Shown here one piece after another: positions 45,561 through 54,565 of a stretch of 64,000 nucleotides of DNA. The notes beneath the pieces were generated by a model that worked only from the letters and a program-made list of their open reading frames with translations, had not been told where the DNA came from and made no database searches. The stretch is from assembly GCA_017509755.1 (NCBI GenBank), contig JAFWOY010000044.1:1-64000 (forward strand). The letters run 5' to 3'. A program made the translations under genes and the position numbers. Position 1 is the stretch's first letter. Each line of letters starts with the position of its first letter. This DNA is from Bacteroidales bacterium (GTDB lineage Bacteria > Bacteroidota > Bacteroidia > Bacteroidales > UBA932).

Positions 45561-47312
45561 ATGATGAAAAAGATCATAAGCATTTCAGGATGGATTGCAC
45601 TGGCCACAGCCCTCATCATGATGGGGCCTTCTGCCTGCAGCATTGATGATGAACTGCAGCCAACAGACAATACTCCGGTAACCTACACGCTTACCGTTTC
45701 CGCCACAAAAGGAGATGACATCGCCACACGGGCCCTTACTCTCAGTGCCGACGGGAAGACGCTCAATGCCACGTGGGCAAAGGACGAAATGGTACAAGTG
45801 TATAGCGTGACAGGCGTGGGTTTAGAGGAAACGGAATCTGCCTACCCAGTAGGTGCACTCACTGCCCAAAGCAGCGGCGTGACTACAACATTGAAGGGCG
45901 AGTTCATTTCGACCTTCAAACCGACGGCTGGCGCGAAACTCAGACTTAAGTTCAACGAAAAGCCCGACTATTCCGAACAGGATGGCACGCTCGACTACAT
46001 CGCCACGCACTGCGACTACGCCGTGGCTGACATTATCGTTAACACCGTCGATACCGAGACTGGTGACGTCACCTCGACTGCCACCGCTGCGTTCCAAAAC
46101 CAGCAATCCATCGTGAAGTTCTCGCTGAAACATCCTGACGGCACAACGCCCCTTTCCGCCACGAGCCTTACGTTGAAGGTGGGAGGCACCACGTACAACG
46201 TGACACCCACAATCGCCACCAGTGACATATACGTCGCCATAATACAGGCATCAAACAAAGCCGTGTCGCTATCGGTTATCAGTGCTGATGCCGACAACTA
46301 CAGTTACTCGAAGTCAGGCGTGTCTTTCGACAAAAGCCAGTACTACGCCATCGGCGTGACGATGACCGCAGACCATCCGTACGCCACCATCGACCTCTCC
46401 ACCCTCACTGGCAACTACACCGTGCCGGACGGCTACACGATACTTACTGGCAGACTCAGCGGAAACTACAAGATTTCCATCGCCGACGGTGCCACCGTAA
46501 AGCTCAGCGGAGTGACTATCAACGGTGTGAATTGGGCCGACTGCCCGTGGGCAGGCATCACCTGCCTTGGCGACGCCACCATCGTGCTGGCCGAAGGGAC
46601 GACGAACTCAGTAAAGGGTTTTCATCATTTCTACCCTGGCATCCTACCCGCTGTGGGCAAGACACTTACTATCCGAGGCACCGGCAGTCTGACGGTAAGC
46701 AGCAATGGGTATGCTTCGGGCATCGGCGGCGGCAATGGCATCAGTTGCGGCAATATACGCATAGAGAACGGCACCATTAATACTACGGGCTCTGGAGATA
46801 GCCCGGGTATCGGCAGTGCTGTAGGCAGCATCGAATTAGGCAATTCACGATGCGGCACTATCACCATCGTTGGCGGGAACGTGACGGCAACAGGCGGCGG
46901 CCAATTTGCTGCTGGCATCGGCAGTGGATACTGTAATAGTGGTACATCCTCCTGTGACGCCATCCGCATCGAGGGCGGCATCGTTACGGCAACGGCTGGC
47001 AAAAGTGCCACGGCTATCGGTAAAGGCTTTGCTGAAAGCGACGGTACCAGCAGCTGCGCCAGCATCACCTTCACCACCGGCATCACCAGCCTGACGCTGA
47101 AGAATCCCAATGCACGCGGCGGCAAAGATGCATATGCCAATCAGTTTCTCAGTGCTGAACAAGTCATGGCCCATACGGTGGACATCACCAGCAGTCTGAG
47201 TGGGGCTAACGGAATCGTCGGGCTCTTCAATGAAAAGAATCCTGGTTTCTATGCCTTGTTCCCCCAATCGACGTTCAACGAGAACACCGGCACCTGGATC
47301 ATCGCGCCATAA
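45561..47312 (+). CDS. Fimbrillin-like / beta-helix surface lipoprotein
   Basis: A 583-residue lipoprotein (MMKKIISISGWIAL..., lipobox SAC near residue 25). The N-terminal part (ATRALTLSADGKTLNATWAKDEMVQVYS) has the fimbrillin-family look (TRAxx..W..GDxI.VY). After residue 300 it becomes a right-handed beta-helix-like region with repeated GIGxG and ITI.GG.VTA turns (YASGIGGGNG, SPGIGSAVG, AAGIGSGYC, ATAIGKGF), as in carbohydrate-binding DUF4353-type proteins. It probably acts as an adhesin or surface binding protein. Its codon use is plainer than that of the flanking glycan genes. I chose 45561 over an upstream ATG that overlaps the small peptide gene. Confidence 0.75.
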   Translation: MMKKIISISGWIALATALIMMGPSACSIDDELQPTDNTPVTYTLTVSATKGDDIATRALTLSADGKTLNATWAKDEMVQVYSVTGVGLEETESAYPVGALTAQSSGVTTTLKGEFISTFKPTAGAKLRLKFNEKPDYSEQDGTLDYIATHCDYAVADIIVNTVDTETGDVTSTATAAFQNQQSIVKFSLKHPDGTTPLSATSLTLKVGGTTYNVTPTIATSDIYVAIIQASNKAVSLSVISADADNYSYSKSGVSFDKSQYYAIGVTMTADHPYATIDLSTLTGNYTVPDGYTILTGRLSGNYKISIADGATVKLSGVTINGVNWADCPWAGITCLGDATIVLAEGTTNSVKGFHHFYPGILPAVGKTLTIRGTGSLTVSSNGYASGIGGGNGISCGNIRIENGTINTTGSGDSPGIGSAVGSIELGNSRCGTITIVGGNVTATGGGQFAAGIGSGYCNSGTSSCDAIRIEGGIVTATAGKSATAIGKGFAESDGTSSCASITFTTGITSLTLKNPNARGGKDAYANQFLSAEQVMAHTVDITSSLSGANGIVGLFNEKNPGFYALFPQSTFNENTGTWIIAP

Positions 47313-47354
47313 AGCATTACAAAGTCCACGTCGCAATCACTTTCATAAAAGCGG

Positions 47355-47393
47355 AAGGGATAAGACCTACATGTTTCTTATCCCTTCTTTTTT
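47355..47393 (+). terminator. Intrinsic terminator after the fimbrillin-like gene
   Basis: AAGGGATAAGA (47355-47365) pairs perfectly with TCTTATCCCTT (47376-47386) across a 10-nt loop and is followed by CTTTTTT (47387-47393). Confidence 0.88.
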
Positions 47394-47737
47394 ACTCTGC
47401 CGCGAGAGAAATGTTGTTCCTTGTGTTGTTCACTTGGCCCCAAAGACTCAAACCTACGCACCCTGATTAACAGAAGGGGGGACTATGTCGTTAACCGCAT
47501 TTTGGAAAAGGACTTTTTGCGCTGCAACGGGCACATCAGTCAATCAGACAGTTACGCAAGTTGATCCCCCTCGCTTTGAGAGGGATCACTTCTTATAAAC
47601 ACATGAAAATCAAGTGTGTACATTGCAGCGGAAGATTGGGATCACCGCCAAAACCGGGTGGGGAGTTTAGGGACCAGCGTAGAAACCAGGAGGTAGTTGC
47701 ATGGATATGACTATGGATTCCCGTTGTTGTTTTGCGA

Positions 47738-47893
47738 CCATCGCGCGGCGGGGGTTGCGATAAGTCGCTGATAATCAAGGCAGAACCCATCATCCATCCG
47801 CGCAATAAGCCACCCGGACGGCGGACCAAGCGCCTTGGGCACAAATTACCGGCTGAGAATCAGGTATTTACCTGAAGATCCGCCGCGCGATGG
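47738..47893. repeat. 14-bp perfect inverted repeat pair
   Basis: CCATCGCGCGGCGG (47738-47751) and its exact reverse complement (47880-47893) are 128 bp apart; similarity extends outward through GTTTTG on both arms with three mismatches. This could be a short MITE-like element or two inverted REP copies. Confidence 0.55.
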
Positions 47894-48200
47894 CTACAAA
47901 ACAAGGAGAAACTTGATGGTTACACAAACAAGGGAAAACTTCGTTTGCGTCCTGGCCTGGGAAGGGTCGTGCGAAAACGGCTCCCGCTATCAATTTCCCG
48001 CTAACCCGAAATTCATCTTCCACTTGCTGATCTATCACGTGCCGTGAGAAACATTTGCCCGTGGAAAGATGCCTCCGATACGGTATGCTCATCCACACTA
48101 AGACACGGCTGGCTGCTTATAACAAGGGTTCGTGTGGAGGGTGATTTTCAAGTTTCCCAAGAGCCTGTCTTTCCAGCCGTGGTTTGCCGTATTTAGGCCA

Positions 48201-48381
48201 CGACAGGACGGAACAGGCTGCTACAATCCTGTCGCGGCTGAAAGCACGGACAATTCACCGAAAATACGGTCACGACAGGACGGAACAGGCCGCTACAATC
48301 CTGTCGCGGCAGGAAACGTGGCAAATATGGCCTGAATCGTACCGCGACAGGATCGAACGGTCCTTTGGAGTCCTGTCGCGG
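48201..48381. repeat. Three evenly spaced palindromic repeats (CGACAGGA...TCCTGTCG)
   Basis: Units start at 48201, 48273 and 48342-48344, about 71-72 bp apart. The first two share about 39 nearly identical bases; the third keeps only the palindrome arms, extended to an 11-bp stem CCGCGACAGGA/TCCTGTCGCGG. The intervals also hold related CCG-AxATA-GG stretches. Such spaced palindromes resemble REP/BIME clusters. No cas gene or leader is nearby. Confidence 0.65.
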
Positions 48382-48921
48382 CCGCGATTCCGTGTGAAGT
48401 TTTGTGGCGCTCGGGCCGCCTCATTTTAACCCAACCGAGCGCCCATCGCCCGTTCCGTCGTATTTTGTCCTGGCCGAATAACAATCGCTATGCCACCGCA
48501 TTCTGACACGGCCGATGGGCCACTGCTCGGTCCGCCGCATTCCGACATAACCCAAAATAACATCCTAACCTACTGATTATAAATAAATTGCCACATCTTT
48601 TCTGTCCCCGTCGGAACAGAAAGAAGGCTTGAACAGAGGGATTGGACAAAAGGCTTGGACACGACGAGTATGCATGCCGCGCAATCTTTTTCGCCAAACT
48701 GGCGCACGGCAACATTCGATCTGTGTGCCTATGAGGAAGGTATCCGTGCGCCAAGCTCCGAAATCGACCTATGGCGCACAGTTTTAAGAAGCCCATCGCT
48801 GATTATCAACACAATACGACGGCCGCTTGTGCGCCTGTTTGGCGAGAAGTCTTTTGATGGTTACGAAAAGCCGGGGGGGCAAAGCTGAAAGAGGCCGACG
48901 GCCCACCATCGGATGCCCGGT

Positions 48922-49056
48922 CAAGCCGGCATGACGCACGAAGGATAGCCAAACCGAGCATGACCTACGAAGGCTAGCCAAGCCGGACATGACCCAGGAA
49001 GCCAGCTCAAACCGAGCATGACGCCCGAAGGCAGCCAAGCCGGGCATCATCTCAAG
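48922..49056. repeat. 28-29-bp tandem repeat, about 4.7 copies
   Basis: Units begin at 48922, 48950, 48979, 49008 and 49036. Consensus is close to CAAGCCGGGCATGACGC followed by ACGAAGGCTAGC, with alternating CAAGCCGG and CAAACCGAG starts. The core GCCGG(G)CATGACG resembles the REP hairpin at 12998-13017. It ends 22 bp from the stop of the CxxCH lipoprotein gene. Confidence 0.7.
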
Positions 49057-49077
49057 CATACCGACAGAAGCCAAGAC

Positions 49078-50541
49078 CTACTCTGACCAGCGGAAGCCGA
49101 AGGGGATGCGGTCAGGGGAATTGATGGCTTGTTGGGCCTGGATGCTGTTGAAGGGAACGGGGCCGGTCGTGAATTCGGGGACGTTGTAGGAACGGAAGAG
49201 GTCTTCGTCGTAGTTCTTCGGATCGCGCTGCGGGAGCAGGAATGGCTTGCCGGCCACGCCGTTTTCGTCGAAATGAGCGATGTACAGGCGTGTGAACAGG
49301 CCGTCACCCCGCCGGCTCGAGAATACAAACCAGCGCGAATTGGCGCTCCAGTTGTGATAGCTGTCGGTGTCGGGACTGTTGACCTCGTCCAGCGGACGGG
49401 TCTCCCCTGTCGCCAGGTCCAGCAGCCAAAGGTCGGCCTCGTGATGCCAAATCGGGAATGTACCGTAATCACACAGGGTAAACATCAAGTACTTCCCGTC
49501 ATATGACGGCCGGGGGAAACAGATGCTTCCGTTGAAATCGGCCGCAGCGAGGACCAGCTCAACCTCCTGTCCGATCGTACCGGTCTCGGGGTCGAAAGAC
49601 ACCTTATACAGATTGTAATGCGAATCCGGCAGTCCGCTGGGAATCTGCACCTCATCGGCAGCCGTGAACCAGAGCGTCCGGCCATCGGCCGAAAAGACAG
49701 GGAACGTCTCCCAAATGCCGTGCCGCTTGACCTGCGGTGCCGTAATGATCTGGTTGCGGACCACATCGTAGATCTGGACGTCTGAATCAAGATCAAACAC
49801 CTCGATCAACTTGTCGGGCTGTGCGTGGAAACTCTGCCGGGTGCTGCAGGTGGAATAGGCGATATAGTTGCCGGAGGGATGCCAATACGGATAGACGCAA
49901 AAGCCCAGCGTACTGTCCGTCTTCGTATCATAGGCCCGGATCTCGCCGTCCCGCGTCAGGAGCGTGGCACCGTGATCGCCGCGGATATGGACCGTGAATG
50001 CGGAAGGATCGCCCCGGAAACTCGCGTGGCAATTCACGCAGCCGGCGAAACGCGTGTTTTCGAGCAACGCGCGCTGGCGGAAGGAACCCAACTCACGCTC
50101 ATAAATACCCATATGGCTGTAGATCTGATAGCCCGGCTCAATGAGACGGTAAGTCAGGCCATAATCAATTTCATCGCCCGATACGAAGATTCGGAACGGC
50201 TCATAACGGCGCCAGACCCCGTCAAACAAACCGCTGACTGTCACCATGAGGGAGTCGCCCACACTTCGCTTCAGCAGGGACTTCCAGCCCTTTTCGGAAA
50301 AACAGGTGGCGGTTTTTCCGCCGCTGCGGAGTGAATATCCGTCCGGCGCGGTCACGCGCACATCCAGCGCATCAGCACCGGGGAGCGTAAAATCCAAAGG
50401 AGCGATTGTCGCAGGCACTGTCACGCCGACATAATCGGGCCAGATGTCCGGGACTCCCTGAACCTGGGTTGCATTCCGTTCCCGAGGCCCGCATGCGGCC
50501 AGCATCAGCAAAGACGTTATAAAGCACAGGAATCTTTTCAT
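49078..50541 (-). CDS. Lipoprotein with single CxxCH motif and TolB-like propeller, copy C
   Basis: A 487-residue lipoprotein (LMLAACG, Cys17). It carries PDYVGVTVPATIAPLDF, then FAGCVNCHASFRGDPSAFTVH with the CxxCH, then propeller repeats (FPVFSADGRTLWF, CFPRPSYDGKYLMF, YHNWSANSRWFVFSSRRGD, FLLPQRDPKNYD). It is closest to copy A by eye. The gene follows the DUF6057-like copy C by 7 bp on the minus strand, repeating the two-gene order seen at the plus-strand copies. Confidence 0.8.
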   Translation of the reverse strand: MKRFLCFITSLLMLAACGPRERNATQVQGVPDIWPDYVGVTVPATIAPLDFTLPGADALDVRVTAPDGYSLRSGGKTATCFSEKGWKSLLKRSVGDSLMVTVSGLFDGVWRRYEPFRIFVSGDEIDYGLTYRLIEPGYQIYSHMGIYERELGSFRQRALLENTRFAGCVNCHASFRGDPSAFTVHIRGDHGATLLTRDGEIRAYDTKTDSTLGFCVYPYWHPSGNYIAYSTCSTRQSFHAQPDKLIEVFDLDSDVQIYDVVRNQIITAPQVKRHGIWETFPVFSADGRTLWFTAADEVQIPSGLPDSHYNLYKVSFDPETGTIGQEVELVLAAADFNGSICFPRPSYDGKYLMFTLCDYGTFPIWHHEADLWLLDLATGETRPLDEVNSPDTDSYHNWSANSRWFVFSSRRGDGLFTRLYIAHFDENGVAGKPFLLPQRDPKNYDEDLFRSYNVPEFTTGPVPFNSIQAQQAINSPDRIPFGFRWSE

Positions 50542-50548
50542 AGCGGAA

Positions 50549-52297
50549 TCATGGCTGTTGGTTCAGGTAGCGGAACATGAAATAAAACCAGTAGGTATTA
50601 CCATAGGAGGCCCGCATCGCGGTCTCTTGTTTCCCGGCGTTGGCGTCAGCCATGAAGCGATTGATCCGCTGCACGTTGATGGGGGCGATGGTGTCGGGAA
50701 GGCCGCTGAAGTCATTGTGAGTAAAGACCCAAAGCAGCAGGAGTGCCTCCTGGTAGGTCTGCGGCAAAGGGGATGTATCCACCATCCGCAGGCATTCCGC
50801 GAAACGGGTCAAGTCTTTGCGGAGCAGGCACCAGGACAGGAGGTAATCAAGGGCCATCTTGTTTTCGGGATGCTCCACCTGAAGGAACCCCAGCATCGAG
50901 TCCATCTCCGAGTCACTGAAAAAGAAATCGTGCTGCTTGAGGCGGAATTCGCGGATCCGGGCGAGTTCCGGACGCTTTTCGAAGAGTGTACCGTCCTCTA
51001 CGAGGGTAGCGGTCTCCCGGGCCCATAAGCGATAGAAAGTGGTATGCTCCAGCACTTTCAGGTATTTCATCGCGACGAGCGTGTCGCCGTTCACAAGATT
51101 CGTTTCGACCAGACGTTGGTAGAAACGGGCACTTTTCTGGAAATCGGGGATGGATTCCTGTGCCTCGAACACGTAACGCTGGGCGGTGTTGACCATGCCC
51201 AGATGCCAGAAGATCTCCCCGGTCGAGACAGGATTGGTATAGTCCCCTTTGAAGCCGGGAATCAGCCCTTCCGGGCCGTTCTGAAAATAGGAGAACTGGC
51301 TGTCGACCATGCGTCCAGTCTTGGCAAGAGCCAGATTCAGACAGGAAACGGTCTTTGGATTGTCAGGATTGTGACGGTCAGCTTGCTGCATGATGCGGTT
51401 CCACATCTGCATACGGACCATGAAGTCGTAATGCATCCATTCTTCCTTGACGGGATCGGCAACATGCAGCGTAGCGAAAGTGCCGGCAGTTGCCAACACC
51501 ACAAACAGGGCCCCAGGAACTACGATACCCTTCAGCGGTTTGCGTACCTTTAAACAGGAGACCAGGACCACCAGCACCGCCGCCGCAGCTGCCGCATAGA
51601 GCAGTCCGGGGAGGATATTATGAAAACGGTGATAATGAACCCCCTGGACCAGACGGTTGAAAGGATACGGGAAAAGACGCCAGGCAGCCAGGACGCAGAC
51701 TGCAGCGACGGACAGCATTCCGATGGCAAAAAGCCAAGGCTTCCCCTCCCCGTCCGCTACCTCGTAGCAGACCACTGCGACAGCGAACAGGATACACAAC
51801 GGCCCACAAGCCATATACAGAACCGGCAGGAGCACCAAATCCAAGACACGGCGTACTTTCCGGGAAGCGACACGCTGGCATAAAGCCGCCACAGCGAGTG
51901 ACAGTGCCAGGGCTACGATCGATCCGGCAAGTGCATTTTCATCGCAGAAAAAGACTACGAGCAACAGCGCCGGAAAGAAAGCGAGCACATACGTGAAGAG
52001 TGAGCGACGGCGGCACGCTGCCCAGACGGAGAGTTGGACGCCGCAGAACAAGAGTGCCAGAAGCACCGCTCCAACCGGGGCATGATAGAAAAATTGCGTC
52101 AGGCAACGACCCAGCCAGTCGGCCAGACCACCGGGCACCCGGGCCACGTCGGCAAAATAGGCGAACGTCCACTCAAACAACTGGTATTGCTCCTGAAAAT
52201 GAAGATGATACCGATATCTGAATGCAAAAAAGACAAAGATGCCGATTCCTGTCAGAATCGTCATCAGGGCGGCAGTCAGTTGTTGTTTCCGGGTCAT
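50549..52297 (-). CDS. DUF6057-like multi-pass membrane protein, copy C (full length)
   Basis: A 582-residue protein from MTRKQQLTAALMTILTGIGI. About nine or ten membrane segments fill the first 340 residues; a helical-repeat domain follows. It contains EQYQLFEWTFAYFA, PGGLADWLGRCLTQFFYHAPVGA, the repeat signature VETNLVNGDTLVAMKYLKVL, ENKMALDYLLSWCLLRKDL and ends with YGNTYWFYFMFRY. It therefore covers both the A-type N-half and the B-type C-half and is the likely ancestral form. The start is set by a -7 box at 52326-52319; the longer frame begins upstream of that promoter. Function unknown. Confidence 0.82.
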   Translation of the reverse strand: MTRKQQLTAALMTILTGIGIFVFFAFRYRYHLHFQEQYQLFEWTFAYFADVARVPGGLADWLGRCLTQFFYHAPVGAVLLALLFCGVQLSVWAACRRRSLFTYVLAFFPALLLVVFFCDENALAGSIVALALSLAVAALCQRVASRKVRRVLDLVLLPVLYMACGPLCILFAVAVVCYEVADGEGKPWLFAIGMLSVAAVCVLAAWRLFPYPFNRLVQGVHYHRFHNILPGLLYAAAAAAVLVVLVSCLKVRKPLKGIVVPGALFVVLATAGTFATLHVADPVKEEWMHYDFMVRMQMWNRIMQQADRHNPDNPKTVSCLNLALAKTGRMVDSQFSYFQNGPEGLIPGFKGDYTNPVSTGEIFWHLGMVNTAQRYVFEAQESIPDFQKSARFYQRLVETNLVNGDTLVAMKYLKVLEHTTFYRLWARETATLVEDGTLFEKRPELARIREFRLKQHDFFFSDSEMDSMLGFLQVEHPENKMALDYLLSWCLLRKDLTRFAECLRMVDTSPLPQTYQEALLLLWVFTHNDFSGLPDTIAPINVQRINRFMADANAGKQETAMRASYGNTYWFYFMFRYLNQQP

Positions 52298-52318
52298 TCC
52301 TCCGTCTGGTTTATCTGA

Positions 52319-52326
52319 CAAAGTTA
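52319..52326 (-). promoter_or_regulatory. -7 box for the DUF6057/CxxCH copy C operon
   Basis: TAACTTTG on the minus strand (52326-52319) matches TAnnTTTG and lies 21 bp before the ATG at 52297. No clear -33 TTTG is visible, so activation may need help. GH36 diverges from the same region. Confidence 0.5.
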
Positions 52327-52374
52327 TCAATAAATTGAGAAAAAATGTGTAAATTGTTGCCTCATTTGATCGAT

Positions 52375-54561
52375 ATGAAACATATCTGCTTCCTGACAGC
52401 CGCACTCCTGTGCCTTTGCCTGCCCGCCCGGGCCAACAAAACATACATTCTCATCCAGACCGACCACACACAACTGATCCTGACTACCGACGATTCCGAC
52501 AATCTGAGGACCCGCTATTACGGAGCCCGGATCGACGCTCCCTGGCAATTCCTCAACGATGACAAGTTGTTCACCGGTCCCAACGGTTCCGGACCGATGA
52601 CTATCCCGACAACCGGCGGCGTGTACGTCGGCACCCCTGCCCTTCACGTTCGTTATGCTGACGGCAGCCACAACACCGAGCTCTACTATACCGGCCATAC
52701 ATCTGAATCCCGGGCCGGCGTTTTCACGACGAAAATCATGCTCCGCGATCCCGTCACGGCCCTGGCGGTACATCTCATCTACGATGCCTACGAGAAAGAA
52801 GATGTCATCGTGGCCCATACCGAGATCATCAACGGTGGCAAGAAGCCCGTAGAACTGCTCGACTACGCCTCCTCCGCCCTTCCTTTCAATGCCGATCAAT
52901 ACCTGCTCACCCATACCTGGGGCGGCTGGGCCACCGAAATGCAAGTGGAACGCGAACTGCTGGGACACGACACCAAGGTCATCGAATCGCGGCGCGGCGT
53001 CCAGGCCACACAGGGAAACAACCCTTCGTTCCTGCTGAGTCTGAATACGGCTGAATTCAGCGAGACGGCCGGCGAAGTAATCGCCGGTGCCCTGGCCTGG
53101 AGCGGCAACTTCCGGCTGAGTTTCGAACACGACAACGCCGGAAAGCTCAATGTCATTGCCGGCATCAACCCCCATGCTGCTACCTATTCCCTGGCTCCAG
53201 GCAAGACCTTCGTTACGCCCGACATGGTCTGGACCTATTCCAGCACCGGTGCAGGACAGGCTTCCCGCAACCTGCACCGCTGGGCCCGCAACTGGGGTGT
53301 TTACGGCGGAGGCCAGATCCACCCCACTCTCCTCAACAGTTGGGAAGGCGCCTATTTCACCTTCACGACTGAAACCCTGCTCCGGATGATTGACGATGCG
53401 GCGGGCATGGGTCTGGAGATGTTCGTGCTCGACGACGGCTGGTTCGCCAAAGACTATCCGCGCAACGGGGACAACGCCGGCCTCGGCGACTGGGAAGTCA
53501 ATACCGCCAAGCTGCCGGAAGGCATCGACTACGTCGCTTCCTACGCCCATGGCAAAGGTCTCAAGTTCGGCATCTGGATCGAGCCCGAGATGGTCAATCC
53601 GCAGTCGAATCTGGCGCACAACCATCCTGAATGGGTGGTCAAGAGCCCAGGGCGCACCATCTATCAGGAACGCAACCAATGGGTTCTCGACCTGTCGAAC
53701 CCGGCCGTCCAGGACTTCGTGTTCGGCATCTTCGACGGCGTGATGAAACTGTCCAAGAATATCGATTACGTGAAATGGGACTGCAACCGCGTCATCGAGT
53801 CGTTCGGCAGCACTTATCTCGGCAAGGAGCAGGACCGCTTCTATGTGGAATACTGCCAGGGCCTGTACAGTGTGATGCAGCGTATCCGCGAAAAGTATCC
53901 CGACGTGCTGATCCAGTGCTGTTCTTCGGGCGGCGGACGCGTCGACTACGGAGCCTTGCGCTACTTTGACGAGATCTGGACCAGCGACAATACGGACGGG
54001 GACTGCCGCGCCTATATCCAGTACGCCACGAATCTCATCTATCCGCCCTTCATCATGGGCGCCCACGTCTCGGCGGTGCCCAATCACCAGAGCGGCAATG
54101 TCACGCCCCTGAAATTCCGCTTCGACATGGCCTGCGCCGGCCGCCTGGGCCTGGAACTGCAGCCCAAGAACTTCCCGGCGCACGAAAGGGCGCTGGCGGA
54201 GCGTTGCATCGCATCCTATTACCAGTACCGGGATCTGGTGTTTACGGGAGACCTGTACCGCCTTTCCTCGCCTTATGACAGTGATTACTATGCCTTGATG
54301 TACGTCTCTCCGGATCAATCCCGTGCCGTGGTCTATACCTACTGCATGCGCTACCAGCATCGCGCAGGAAGCCAGCACAGCTTCAGGCTCGACGGGCTTG
54401 ACCCGAAACGAAACTATCGGGTGAAGGAACTCAATGTGGACCGCTCCTGCTGGTGGGGGGACGGAAAAGAATTCTCCGGCGCCTTCCTGGGCACCGGAGC
54501 GTTCAATCCCGACCTGCCGCAGAAATACAGCTCAGCCGTTTTCTACCTGGAAGCGAAGTAA
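52375..54561 (+). CDS. GH36 alpha-galactosidase, secreted
   Basis: A 728-residue enzyme from MKHICFLTAALLCLCLPARA, a signal peptide. An N-terminal beta-sandwich (about 25-280) precedes the TIM barrel: LDDGWF, GIWIEPEMVN, nucleophile Asp in YVKWDCNR, QCCSSGGGRVDYG, acid/base Asp in IWTSDNTDGD, then a C-terminal beta-domain. It removes alpha-1,6-linked galactose, as on galactomannan or galactoglucomannan side chains, and so fits the GH5_7-GH26/GH130 mannan pathway. It diverges from the DUF6057/CxxCH copy C operon. Confidence 0.93.
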   Translation: MKHICFLTAALLCLCLPARANKTYILIQTDHTQLILTTDDSDNLRTRYYGARIDAPWQFLNDDKLFTGPNGSGPMTIPTTGGVYVGTPALHVRYADGSHNTELYYTGHTSESRAGVFTTKIMLRDPVTALAVHLIYDAYEKEDVIVAHTEIINGGKKPVELLDYASSALPFNADQYLLTHTWGGWATEMQVERELLGHDTKVIESRRGVQATQGNNPSFLLSLNTAEFSETAGEVIAGALAWSGNFRLSFEHDNAGKLNVIAGINPHAATYSLAPGKTFVTPDMVWTYSSTGAGQASRNLHRWARNWGVYGGGQIHPTLLNSWEGAYFTFTTETLLRMIDDAAGMGLEMFVLDDGWFAKDYPRNGDNAGLGDWEVNTAKLPEGIDYVASYAHGKGLKFGIWIEPEMVNPQSNLAHNHPEWVVKSPGRTIYQERNQWVLDLSNPAVQDFVFGIFDGVMKLSKNIDYVKWDCNRVIESFGSTYLGKEQDRFYVEYCQGLYSVMQRIREKYPDVLIQCCSSGGGRVDYGALRYFDEIWTSDNTDGDCRAYIQYATNLIYPPFIMGAHVSAVPNHQSGNVTPLKFRFDMACAGRLGLELQPKNFPAHERALAERCIASYYQYRDLVFTGDLYRLSSPYDSDYYALMYVSPDQSRAVVYTYCMRYQHRAGSQHSFRLDGLDPKRNYRVKELNVDRSCWWGDGKEFSGAFLGTGAFNPDLPQKYSSAVFYLEAK

Positions 54562-54565
54562 GGTT

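Larger units (their letters stand above)
47394..49077. other. Repeat-rich intergenic region without credible genes
   Basis: About 1.7 kb between convergent operons. Short frames cross it, but none has a domain or consistent codon use; one 35-codon frame at 47604 contains CVHC and is probably fortuitous. Structures seen: a stem GATCCCCCTC/GAGAGGGATC (47563-47587), long inverted repeats (47738-47893), three spaced palindromes (48201-48381), GGCGCTCGG/CCGAGCGCC (48406-48443), a doubled CGCATTC-GACA motif near 48500-48550, and a 28-29-bp tandem repeat (48922-49056). It looks like a graveyard or landing zone of REP-type elements. No tRNA was recognised. Confidence 0.6.

Noticed and set aside
45233..47630. 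Shared 16-mer TGTGTACATTGCAGCG at 45233-45248 and 47615-47630 as ends of an inserted block around the fimbrillin-like gene
   Set aside because: A single 16-base match between two points in 64 kb is not rare enough, and similarity stops at once on both sides.
47593..47844. 83-codon minus-strand frame in the repeat-rich gap
   Set aside because: No domain, unusual composition, and it spans one arm of an inverted repeat; likely chance.
48201..48381. CRISPR array
   Set aside because: Only three units, each itself palindromic, with the third strongly diverged; no cas genes, no leader, and intervals that resemble one another.
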